64,000 bases of DNA from Streptomyces sp. WAC 01529. Lineage in GTDB: Bacteria > Actinomycetota > Actinomycetes > Streptomycetales > Streptomycetaceae. Every line of letters begins with the position of its first letter. Within the stretch, counting starts at the first letter, position 1. Below the pieces are notes generated by a model that searched no databases, had not been told where the DNA came from, and saw only the letters and a program-made list of their open reading frames with translations. A program made the translations under genes and the position numbers. The DNA lies in assembly GCF_003945545.1 (NCBI RefSeq), contig NZ_CP029617.1, forward strand, positions 2,925,001 through 2,989,000. The letters run 5' to 3'. Shown piece by piece: positions 50,399-57,719 of the stretch.

Positions 50399-52069
50399 TC
50401 AGAGGGGCAGGAGGTGGGCTCGGGCATGGGCGCGGTACTCGGCCAGCAGGGTTGATATGTCCGCTGAAGTCAGCCGGCGGTACGCCAAGGCACCCGGAGG
50501 ACGCCACCAGACAGGGTCACCGCAGCGGAAGGCGTCCCGCCGAAGCTCCCCGCGCGCGACCTTGCTGGTCGCGGTCACCGGCATCCGTCCGACCACCCGC
50601 ACAAAGCGCGGAGCCATCTTCGTGCCCAAGTCCCCCTGCGCCCGCAGGAACTCCGCGAAGTCGTGCGGGTCGAAGCCCGCCCCCGGCACCGGCGCCACCG
50701 CCGCCATGACCTGGTCCCCCGCCACCGGGTCCGGGACGGCGTAGACCGCCACGGCCGCCGCCCGGGGGTATCGGGCGAGGATGTTCTCGATCACCGCGGC
50801 CGCCAGGTTCTCGCTGTCGACCCGCAGGCGGTCATCCGTACGCCCCGCGAAGTAGAGGTAACCGGAGCCGTCCCGGTAGAAGAGGTCCCCCGTCCAGTAC
50901 CAGCCGCCCCGCACCCGCTCGGCCTGCGCCTCCTCGTTGCGCCAGTAGCCCTCGAAGGGGTTCGGGCCGCGGTTGACCAACTCCCCTATCGCCTCCGTCC
51001 CATTGATCAACCGCCCGTCGGCCGCGAACCGCGCCGCCTCGCACTCGCGCAGCGTCACGGGGTCGACCACCGCGAGGTCGTCCCCGGGCGCCGCCCGCCC
51101 GATCGCCCCGGTGGGCGTGCCCGGGGTGCGCTGGATCGCCGCGCCGCCCTCGGAGGATCCGTACCCCTCCACGAGCCGCACCCCGAACCGCTCCTCGAAC
51201 CGCGCCGCGACCACGGTCCCCGCCTCCGTCCCGAACCCGACCCGCAACGGGTTCTCCCGGTCGTCGGGCCGCGCGGGCGTGGCCAGGATGTACTGCACGG
51301 CCCTGCCCACGTACGTGAAGTACGTCGCCCCGAACTCCCTTACGTCGGCGAGGAATCCGGACGCCGAGAAGCGGCGCCGCAGCGCCACCCCCGCGCCCGC
51401 CGCCAGCGCCGGAGCCCAGTCCGCGATCACCGCGTTGCCGTGGAACATCGGCATGCAGATGTAGTGCGTGTCGTCCGCCCGGATCCCGAAGTGGGTGACC
51501 AGGGAACGGCCCGCCGCCGCCAGCCTGCCCTGGCTGCAGATCGCCGCCTTGGGGGCGCCCGTGGATCCGGAGGTGAAGTAGAGCAGCATGCGGCTCGCCG
51601 GGCCGACGGTCCGGGCCATCTCCGGTTCGGCGTCGGCGTAGGGCGCGAGCAGATCCTCGTACGCGCGGGTGTCGGTCACCAGGATCCGTACGCCCGGAAG
51701 GTCCAGGCCGTCGAGCAGCGGGAGGTGCGCCCGCTCCGTCACGAGGATCCGGCAGTCGGTGTGCAGGATGTCGCGGGCCAGTTCGGCGCCGCGCCGGGTG
51801 GGGTTGATGCCCGCCACCGCCGCACCGGCGAGCGCCGCCGCGCTCAACCACTGCGGGTACTCAGGAGTGTTGTCGAGCAGTACGCCGATGTGGGGTTCAC
51901 CGTGGCTCGGCAGGAGGTCGGCGAGGAGCGCGGCCCTGGCCGCCGCGCCCGCCGCCATCTGGTGGTGGCTCAGCGACCCGCCCTCGAAGCGCAGGCCGGT
52001 GCGGTGATCGCCCCACCGCGCCTGGACCAGTTCCGCGACCGTACTCCCGACGCTCCCGACGCTCTCCAT
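50399..52069 (-). CDS. AMP-dependent acyl-CoA synthetase (fatty-acid-CoA ligase, FadD type)
   Basis: 556 aa, start ATG 52067-52069 (MESVGSVGSTVAELV). Activates a carboxylic acid with ATP and CoA. P-loop YFTSGSTGAPKAAI (about 163-176), A5 VEGYGSSEGG, A7 YWTGDLFYRDGSGYLYFAGR and A8 RTDDRLRVDSENLAA; A10 has the catalytic Lys in MPVTATSKVARGELRR. It resembles actinobacterial FadD17/long-chain type ligases; substrate unknown. Stands alone on the minus strand. Confidence 0.9.
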   Translation of the reverse strand: MESVGSVGSTVAELVQARWGDHRTGLRFEGGSLSHHQMAAGAAARAALLADLLPSHGEPHIGVLLDNTPEYPQWLSAAALAGAAVAGINPTRRGAELARDILHTDCRILVTERAHLPLLDGLDLPGVRILVTDTRAYEDLLAPYADAEPEMARTVGPASRMLLYFTSGSTGAPKAAICSQGRLAAAGRSLVTHFGIRADDTHYICMPMFHGNAVIADWAPALAAGAGVALRRRFSASGFLADVREFGATYFTYVGRAVQYILATPARPDDRENPLRVGFGTEAGTVVAARFEERFGVRLVEGYGSSEGGAAIQRTPGTPTGAIGRAAPGDDLAVVDPVTLRECEAARFAADGRLINGTEAIGELVNRGPNPFEGYWRNEEAQAERVRGGWYWTGDLFYRDGSGYLYFAGRTDDRLRVDSENLAAAVIENILARYPRAAAVAVYAVPDPVAGDQVMAAVAPVPGAGFDPHDFAEFLRAQGDLGTKMAPRFVRVVGRMPVTATSKVARGELRRDAFRCGDPVWWRPPGALAYRRLTSADISTLLAEYRAHARAHLLPL

Positions 52070-52209
52070 GGCCGCGCACCATATGTGATGGCTCGTCAGT
52101 TATGAAGACGGGTGCGGGGACGGCTCCGCGTACGCCGTGCGGGCGCGAGGTCGTGCACGGCGTACGCGGAACCTGCCTGTGGGGTGGGGGGAAGCTCGTC
52201 GCGCACCGC

Positions 52210-52836
52210 TCAGAACTTGACGTCCGAGCAGGCGTAGAACGCGTTCGCCGTGTCCGCGATCGTCCAGACCGCGACGATCACGTGGTGCCCGCTGCGGCCG
52301 CCGGGGATGGTGCCGCTGTGCGAGAGGGTCGCGGGCGGCTGCTGACTGTTGTACGGCACGCTGAGGAACGGCGTGGTGTCCAGGGCGGCCCTGGTCACCG
52401 GCTTGCTGTCGTCCCAGCCCTGCTTGGTGATGTAGTACTTGAAGTCCGTGGTGCGGTGGCGCGCGGTGAACTGCCAGCGGAACGTGTAGTTCTGACCGCC
52501 GCTCACCGATGTCGTGGGCCAGGCTCCGCCCGATGGGGTCCTCGGCGAGTTGAGCTGGTTGAAGCCCGCTATGCCCGCCGAGCAGATCTTGCCGTCCGCC
52601 GGACCGCCCGCGGGGAAGCCCTTGGGGCCCTCGACGCTCTGCGGTTCGTACTGTATGGAACCGCAGTTGGTCACCACACCCTTGGCGCAGTTGATCTGCC
52701 TGCTGGCCGGCAGATCCGTGTAGCCGTGGCTGCTGGCGCCACCGGCGGAGAGCGCGAACGCGCCGACCGTGGTGAGGCCGACCATGGCCGCGTACATCTT
52801 CTTGCTCTTGTACATCTTCTTGCTCTTGTTTCGCAT
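52210..52836 (-). CDS. lpmP: Chitin-binding lytic polysaccharide monooxygenase (AA10)
   Basis: 208 aa, start ATG 52834-52836 with AGGAG upstream. Signal peptide with an internally duplicated basic N-region (KSKKMY twice), cleaved before His37 so that the mature protein starts HGYTDLPASRQ; His37 and His127 (FTARHRTTDF) form the copper histidine brace. A single AA10 domain with no extra carbohydrate-binding module. Its place just before the cslA-glxA block matches LpmP (SCO2833 as I recall), an LPMO linked to hyphal-tip glycan. A DasR-type palindrome lies 50 nt upstream. Confidence 0.88.
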   Translation of the reverse strand: MRNKSKKMYKSKKMYAAMVGLTTVGAFALSAGGASSHGYTDLPASRQINCAKGVVTNCGSIQYEPQSVEGPKGFPAGGPADGKICSAGIAGFNQLNSPRTPSGGAWPTTSVSGGQNYTFRWQFTARHRTTDFKYYITKQGWDDSKPVTRAALDTTPFLSVPYNSQQPPATLSHSGTIPGGRSGHHVIVAVWTIADTANAFYACSDVKF

Positions 52837-52883
52837 GTGCCGCTCCTGACCGAACGTGGGGGTTCCGTGGGACGTGCGCGCAC

Positions 52884-52899
52884 TGCGGTCTAGACCAAG
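52884..52899. promoter_or_regulatory. DasR-responsive element (dre) upstream of the LPMO gene
   Basis: The core GGTCTAGACC (52887-52896) is a perfect palindrome and GGTCTAGACCA matches the dre consensus (ACTGGTCTAGACCACT); only the outer bases differ. It lies 50 nt upstream of the LPMO start. DasR represses chitin/GlcNAc genes and is released by amino-sugar phosphates. Confidence 0.75.
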
Positions 52900-53059
52900 T
52901 CTCAGGCTATTGCCGTTAGTTGAACATGTCCATACCAACCGCGGAGAGCATCCGTCCGCGCCGTCGAGCGCGGTTCCACGGGTGTTCACCGAGGGGCGTG
53001 ACCTGTTCGCCGAGGCGCTTTTGACCTACCGGTGCTCTTCCCTCCGGTGTTTTGCCGAC

Positions 53060-54526
53060 CTACCGGTGCTCTCCGTGGCCCGTGTAGAACGCGACCGTCA
53101 GGTCCTTCACCAACGCCTTGCGCTCGTAGTCGTCCAGCTCCACCAAGCCCCGTGTGGTCAGCCGCGTCACGGTGTCCTCGACCGAGTCGACCACCGAGGT
53201 CAGGACGGTGTCGCGGTGCCGTGCGTCGAGCGCGGCGACCCGGCGGCGCTGCATCGCCGCCGCCACTTCGGGGGCGTACTCGATACGGGTCGGCTGGGCC
53301 GAGAAGATTTCGATGCCGACCGCCTCCGCGTCGGCCGCGAGCGCCCGGGTCAGCGCCGCGGCGACGGCGTCGGCATCGCGCAGGGTGGGGGCGGCGGGCA
53401 GCGCGGGGGCGTCGTCGTGGAACGCGTCGGCCGGCAGCCGCGAAAGCACCCGGGCCGTCGTCGCCTCCACGCACTCGCGCAGGTACTCCTGGTGGTCCTC
53501 CACCGCGAGCGTCGCCCGCGCGGTGTCCTTGACCCGCCATACGACGAGGACGACGACGCGCAGCGCGACCCCGCCGCGGTCCACGGCGGGCATCGGCTCG
53601 CTCCGCCAGTGCCGCAGGCGTACGTCGACGCGGCGGCGCAGCAGGAGGGGGTTCACCCACATCAGGCCGGTGCGGCGGACGGTGCCGCGGTAGCGGCCGA
53701 AGAGGCTGAGCACCCACGCCCTGCCGACCCGGCCCCGCGCGAGGCCGCCGAACCCGAACAGGGCGAGCGCGCTCGAACCGGCGAGCGAGGCCCACTGCGC
53801 GACCCCGAGCCCGGCGCCGCCGTATCCATATACGTACCCGAGCCCGTCGGCGTGCCCGTACCCGTACCCGGTCGGTGCGGTCATCCGCAGCAGCGGTTCG
53901 GGCAGCACCCCCGCCCACCAGAGCGAGAGCGCGCAACCGGAGGCGCCCGCGCATCCGCCGAGCACCCCGGCGAGGCCGGGCAGGACCCGGGCCCGCCGCT
54001 CGACCAGCGTCGGGTCGATGTCGGGCACGGGGTGGGGGTGGTGGTGGGGGTGGGGCGCGGAGGGGGTGGTAGTGCCGGCGCCGGTGAGGGAGGTCGCGGG
54101 AGTGGCGGAGGTGGCGAAGGTGGCTGGAGTGGTTGGGGCGGCCGAGGCGGTGAGGGTGGCAGGGGTGGTCGCGGGACGTCGCGTCGTTCGGGGCTGCTCC
54201 CCTGTTCCCTGCCTGCGCCGCACCACGGCGGGCGGGAGGGGGACGCCTGTCGCGTCCTCCGGGTCGTCGCGGAAGAGGAGGTGGATGGGGATCTCGGTGG
54301 TGGCCTCGCTCTGGATCACCCGCGGCGACCGCGCGGCGGCGGGCTCGGGCGCCGCGCCGGGCTGTGGGTGCTGCGGGGACTGGAGGTGCTGGGGGCGCTC
54401 GGGGTGCTGCGGGGGCTGGGGGCGCTCGGGGTGCTGCGGGGACTGGAGGTGCTGAGGATGCTCGGGGTGCTGCGGGGACTGTTGGTGCTGCGGGGACTGT
54501 GGCTGTGAAGCTGCCGTCGCGCTCAT
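53060..54526 (-). CDS. SPFH/Band-7 domain membrane protein with QHP-repeat N-terminus
   Basis: 488 aa, start ATG 54524-54526. Residues about 10-57 are iterated Gln-His-Pro units (PQHPERPQHLQSPQHP) encoded by imperfect tandem repeats. A Thr/Ala/Pro-rich region and a His-rich patch (PHPHHHPHP) follow. Two hydrophobic segments (about 178-205 and 240-262) precede the SPFH domain (RTGLMWVNPLLLRRRVDVRL, VALRVVVLVVWRVKDTARAT, GIEIFSAQPTRIEYAPEVAA). SPFH proteins scaffold membrane microdomains. Its divergent neighbourhood with the cell-wall genes suggests a tip or envelope role (inference). Confidence 0.82.
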   Translation of the reverse strand: MSATAASQPQSPQHQQSPQHPEHPQHLQSPQHPERPQPPQHPERPQHLQSPQHPQPGAAPEPAAARSPRVIQSEATTEIPIHLLFRDDPEDATGVPLPPAVVRRRQGTGEQPRTTRRPATTPATLTASAAPTTPATFATSATPATSLTGAGTTTPSAPHPHHHPHPVPDIDPTLVERRARVLPGLAGVLGGCAGASGCALSLWWAGVLPEPLLRMTAPTGYGYGHADGLGYVYGYGGAGLGVAQWASLAGSSALALFGFGGLARGRVGRAWVLSLFGRYRGTVRRTGLMWVNPLLLRRRVDVRLRHWRSEPMPAVDRGGVALRVVVLVVWRVKDTARATLAVEDHQEYLRECVEATTARVLSRLPADAFHDDAPALPAAPTLRDADAVAAALTRALAADAEAVGIEIFSAQPTRIEYAPEVAAAMQRRRVAALDARHRDTVLTSVVDSVEDTVTRLTTRGLVELDDYERKALVKDLTVAFYTGHGEHR

Positions 54527-54617
54527 CCGTGCCTCCGCCTCATTCGTGCCTCGATCTCATTCGTGCCTGAGTCACACCTGTGCCCGGGGCTCGGCTCTGC
54601 CCCGCGCCACGCCCGTG

Positions 54618-54735
54618 CCCGGGTCACACTTTTAACCCCGGCACATTCGTCACCGGGTCTCACCGGGGCCTCCCGGCGCGCCTTCCGTACCCGGGTCACA
54701 TGTCTGACCGGGGCACATTCGTAACCCGGTCTCTC
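54618..54735. promoter_or_regulatory. Paired 72-bp-spaced repeats with GGTCA-N6-TGACC sites upstream of the SPFH gene
   Basis: Two similar 45-nt blocks start at 54618 and 54690 (CCCGGGTCACA ... GCACATTCGT ... CGGTCTC). The second contains a perfect GGTCA-N6-TGACC (54694-54709) and the first GGTCA-N6-TAACC (54622-54637). The 289-nt gap 54527-54815 holds no gene; both sites are upstream of the SPFH gene and downstream of the NlpC/P60 gene. Confidence 0.6.
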
Positions 54736-54815
54736 CCCCACCCCACAGCCCCGGCACCGGGCCCGGCACCAGCACCGCCCCCGGCACCCCCTGCGCACCC
54801 CCCGCCCCACCCCCC

Positions 54816-56213
54816 TCACCGGAACAACCGCCGCCACGTCTCCGGCCCCGGGTAGCCGTCCGCCGCCGTGCCCCGCCAACCCTGGGAGCGCTGGAACGCC
54901 TCCACGTTGCGCCGGTCGCTCTCGGTCCAGCGAGGGCCGGGGCCCCGCGCGTAATGCTTGCCGAAGCCCCTTCGGATCAGTTGCCTGCCGAGCTGTTCGA
55001 TCGCCGCGTGGGACTGGCCGGGGCGGAAGACGCCCCTGCCGGGGTAGGCGGGCGCACCCTGTGAAGCGGTCCCCGCGCCCGGACCCGGCCCCGTCGTCCG
55101 AGGGATGTTCCGGCCCGAGCCCTTCATCAGGTACGCCCACGTCGTCGGCCCCGGCAGGCCGTCCGCCGCCGCGCCCCGCCAGCCCTGCGCCAGCTGGAAC
55201 GCCTGCGTCGCCCTGCGGTCCGCGTCCGTCCAGAGCGGCCCCGGGCCCGAGCGGTAGAAGCGCTTGCCGCCCCGGGCCACCAGCGCCTTGCCGAGCTGCG
55301 TCACGTACTTGTTGTTCGCCCCGGGGCCGAAGGCGCCCGCCCCCGGGTACCGCGTCACCGCCGAACCCGAGCCGGGGGCGGGAGCCTCCTCCACGCCCTT
55401 GAAGCGATAGGCCACATAGCGGTCCGCATTCTCCCAGTAGGCATAGGGAGTCGCCTGTTTGCGGGCGTGCGGGCGGACCTGTTCGTAGGCGACGTATTGC
55501 ACGTGCGTGGTGTCCGTCCAGCCGCCGAAAATCGTGACGTGCGAGCCCTTCGTGGGGTCCGCCGGGTTATGGAAGAGGAGAATGTCGCCGGGCTGGAGCT
55601 GGTCCTTGGTAATCGGCACCCCGTACTTGTCGAGGGTGCCCGTCCATTCGTTGCCGCTCAGCTTCCAGGCCATGGAGACAAAGCCCGAGCAGTCCTGCCG
55701 GTAACCGTCGGTCCAGTACTTCGCCATGCTGTACGGGACCTTCGCGGTGACCCACGTCATGGCCCGCTCGATGATCGCCGCACGGGTGGTGGGGCCGTAC
55801 GTCGACTCCGCCGGGACGCCCGCGCCGCCGTGCAGCGGGCTCGCGCTGCCCTGGGGTGTGTCGGGGCCGTCGTTCGCCGGGCGGGAATCGGCCCGCCGCA
55901 CCCCCGACTCGCCCCCCACCTCGGTGGAAGCCCTGACGGATGCCCCGGCGGGCGCGGCCGCGACGGATGCCCCGGCGGACGCCCCCGCAGGAACCGCCCC
56001 TCCCCCCACAGCCACCGCCGGCAAGCTCTGACCGCCCAGCACCGTCCCCGCCGCCGCCGCGAGGACGAGGGCGCGCCGCGTGCCGTGCGCACCCGGGTGG
56101 CCCCCGAGACGCAGCGGCAGCGCATGCGCCATCGAGCGCCGCCAGTGAATACAGCCGGGACAGTCGCAGTCGCTCTCGGGGTCGAATTCCTCGAATACCG
56201 GAGCGTCCTCCAT
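54816..56213 (-). CDS. NlpC/P60-type cell-wall hydrolase with two peptidoglycan-binding-like repeats
   Basis: 465 aa, start ATG 56211-56213 with GAGGGG upstream. The N-terminus carries a Cys-rich CDCPGCIHWRR motif and then a signal-like hydrophobic segment (TRRALVLAAAAGTVLGGQSL). Low-complexity Ala/Gly linker to about 140. The peptidase-like domain has Cys175 in RQDCSGFVSMAW and His in KGSHVTIFGGW. Two C-terminal repeats (YPGAGAFGPG ... QGWRGAAADGLPGPTTW and YPGRGVFRPG ... QGWRGTAADGYPGPETW) bind glycan or wall. Predicted exported wall-remodelling enzyme; the CDCPGC module might bind metal. Confidence 0.83.
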   Translation of the reverse strand: MEDAPVFEEFDPESDCDCPGCIHWRRSMAHALPLRLGGHPGAHGTRRALVLAAAAGTVLGGQSLPAVAVGGGAVPAGASAGASVAAAPAGASVRASTEVGGESGVRRADSRPANDGPDTPQGSASPLHGGAGVPAESTYGPTTRAAIIERAMTWVTAKVPYSMAKYWTDGYRQDCSGFVSMAWKLSGNEWTGTLDKYGVPITKDQLQPGDILLFHNPADPTKGSHVTIFGGWTDTTHVQYVAYEQVRPHARKQATPYAYWENADRYVAYRFKGVEEAPAPGSGSAVTRYPGAGAFGPGANNKYVTQLGKALVARGGKRFYRSGPGPLWTDADRRATQAFQLAQGWRGAAADGLPGPTTWAYLMKGSGRNIPRTTGPGPGAGTASQGAPAYPGRGVFRPGQSHAAIEQLGRQLIRRGFGKHYARGPGPRWTESDRRNVEAFQRSQGWRGTAADGYPGPETWRRLFR

Positions 56214-56442
56214 GCGATTCCCCTCACACCCCAGAAAAGAAAGTCCGCGCATCTGCACATCCGTCAGTTTCTCAACTGTCGCGGGATACCGCATGTTGAC
56301 GGTCCGAATGATGTATCGCCCCTCCCCCGGACCCGCTCCGGCGCCTCTCCCCTGCCTCTCCGGAAGCACCGGAAGGCCGCGCCCGGGCACCGGGTGGTCC
56401 GAGGCACCCCCGGACATCCGGTAGAGTTATCCAGGTCAGCAG

Positions 56443-56516
56443 GCGCCGCTAGCTCAGTTGGTTAGAGCAGCTGACTCTTAATCAGCGGGTCCGGGGTTCG
56501 AGTCCCTGGCGGCGCA
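56443..56516 (+). tRNA. tRNA-Lys (anticodon CTT), copy 3
   Basis: Identical 74 nt to copies 1 and 2, with GTCAGCAG immediately 5' and a TAGAGT -10-like hexamer at 56422-56427. No CCA encoded. Confidence 0.97.
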
Positions 56517-56523
56517 CAGACAG

Positions 56524-56555
56524 CGAAGGCCCTCCGTTCACGCGGAGGGCCTTCG
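56524..56555 (+). terminator. Terminator after tRNA-Lys copy 3
   Basis: 13-bp perfect stem CGAAGGCCCTCCG / CGGAGGGCCTTCG with a 6-nt loop, 8 nt after the tRNA. Confidence 0.9.
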
Positions 56556-56695
56556 TCGTGTCCGGGCGGGGTCCGCGTCGCGTCCCGGGCGGGGCCTTCA
56601 TCGCGTCCCGGGCGAGGCCCACCTCGTGTCTCCCGGAAGACCTTGCCCGTGCGCGCGGGGCCGACCCCCCGTATCCGTACCGCTACCGTTGCGCC

Positions 56696-57409
56696 ATGGC
56701 GCGCGACATCCAGGAGCGGATCAAGAAGCTCATCATCGATTCCCGGCTGCCCTCCGGGGCCTCGCTCCCCACCGAGCCCGAGCTGATGGAGCGCCTGGGC
56801 GTCAGCAGGAACTCCGTCCGGGAGGCGCTCAAGGCGCTCCAGGCCATGGGGATCGTGGAGATCCGGCACGGTTTCGGTACGTATGTCGGCCCGATGTCGG
56901 TCGCGCCGATGATCGAGGGCCTCGCCTTCCGCACGGTCGCGGGCCACTACCGCGGCGAGGACAGCCTGCTCCAGCTCCTGGAACTGCGCGAGGCCGTCGA
57001 GACCGGGCTGATCGCGCGCCTCGCGGGCCGGGTCCCGGAGGCCGACCTCGCCGAACTGGACGCCTTGGTGGACCGGATGGAGGCCGAGGCCGCCTCCGCG
57101 GACGGCGCCGTGCACGCCGAGACCGACCGCGCCTTCCACGCCGCGCTCTACCGCGGCCTCGGCAACCTCCTCCTCGGCGAGGTCCTGGAGGCGTTCTGGG
57201 ACGCCTTCCACAAGGTCCGCACCGACCTGGTGGACGTGCCGCAGGATCCCAAGGTCACCTGCCGCCAGCACCGCGAGATCCTGGAGGCGGTGCGCTCGGG
57301 GGACGCCGTCCGCGCCGAGCAGGCCATACGGGAACACTTCGGCAACATCCGTACGCGTTTGCGCTCACCCGCCTCAACAGGTGCCCCAAATCGCACTTAT
57401 GACCGGTAA
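56696..57409 (+). CDS. GntR-family regulator, FadR subfamily
   Basis: 237 aa, start ATG 56696 (MARDIQERIKKLIID). TACCGT at 56684-56689 is 6 nt upstream, so a leaderless transcript is likely. Winged HTH at residues 5-65 (SGASLPTEPELMERLGVSRN, VREALKALQAMGIVEIRHGF). FCD ligand domain with Asp/His residues of the metal site (ELREAVETGLIARLAGR, DRAFHAALYRGLGN, CRQHREILEAVRSGD). It lies directly upstream of cslA on the same strand and may or may not control it. Confidence 0.88.
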   Translation: MARDIQERIKKLIIDSRLPSGASLPTEPELMERLGVSRNSVREALKALQAMGIVEIRHGFGTYVGPMSVAPMIEGLAFRTVAGHYRGEDSLLQLLELREAVETGLIARLAGRVPEADLAELDALVDRMEAEAASADGAVHAETDRAFHAALYRGLGNLLLGEVLEAFWDAFHKVRTDLVDVPQDPKVTCRQHREILEAVRSGDAVRAEQAIREHFGNIRTRLRSPASTGAPNRTYDR

Positions 57410-57719
57410 ACCACCTGTTTGGCTCTTGCGATCAAGACACGGAGCGTAGAACCCTGGCCTGGAGCCATTGGCTCTCATGAGGCGGACGGTACGGGGCAGT
57501 TGGGGGCCCGGGACGACCGCGCCAGGCAGGACCGGGGACAGGGCCGGGGGGCCCGTTCGCGAAGTGACGCCGAGGGGGGCGTCATGCGACCGGAAACTCG
57601 CCGTTCTGTGACAAAAGGGACGGTCGCCTGCCACTGACGCGTCCGTGAAGGTCGAGGGGGACCTCAGCGGGCGGAGAGAAAAAGGAACACGCGGGCGACC
57701 GCGTGCGGGGGGATGACTC
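57410..57719. other. cslA upstream region, no gene seen
   Basis: 310 nt between the GntR gene and cslA. The first 60 nt are relatively AT-rich (GGTAAACCACCTGTTTGG, CTTGCGATCAAGACAC) and probably hold the promoter; an A-rich purine tract (GGAGAGAAAAAGGAACACG) precedes cslA. No operator could be named. Confidence 0.45.

Noticed and set aside
32309..56516. tRNA-Lys genes as integration sites of a mobile element
   Set aside because: No integrase, excisionase or partial tRNA 3' repeat was found near any copy; the intervening genes look chromosomal.
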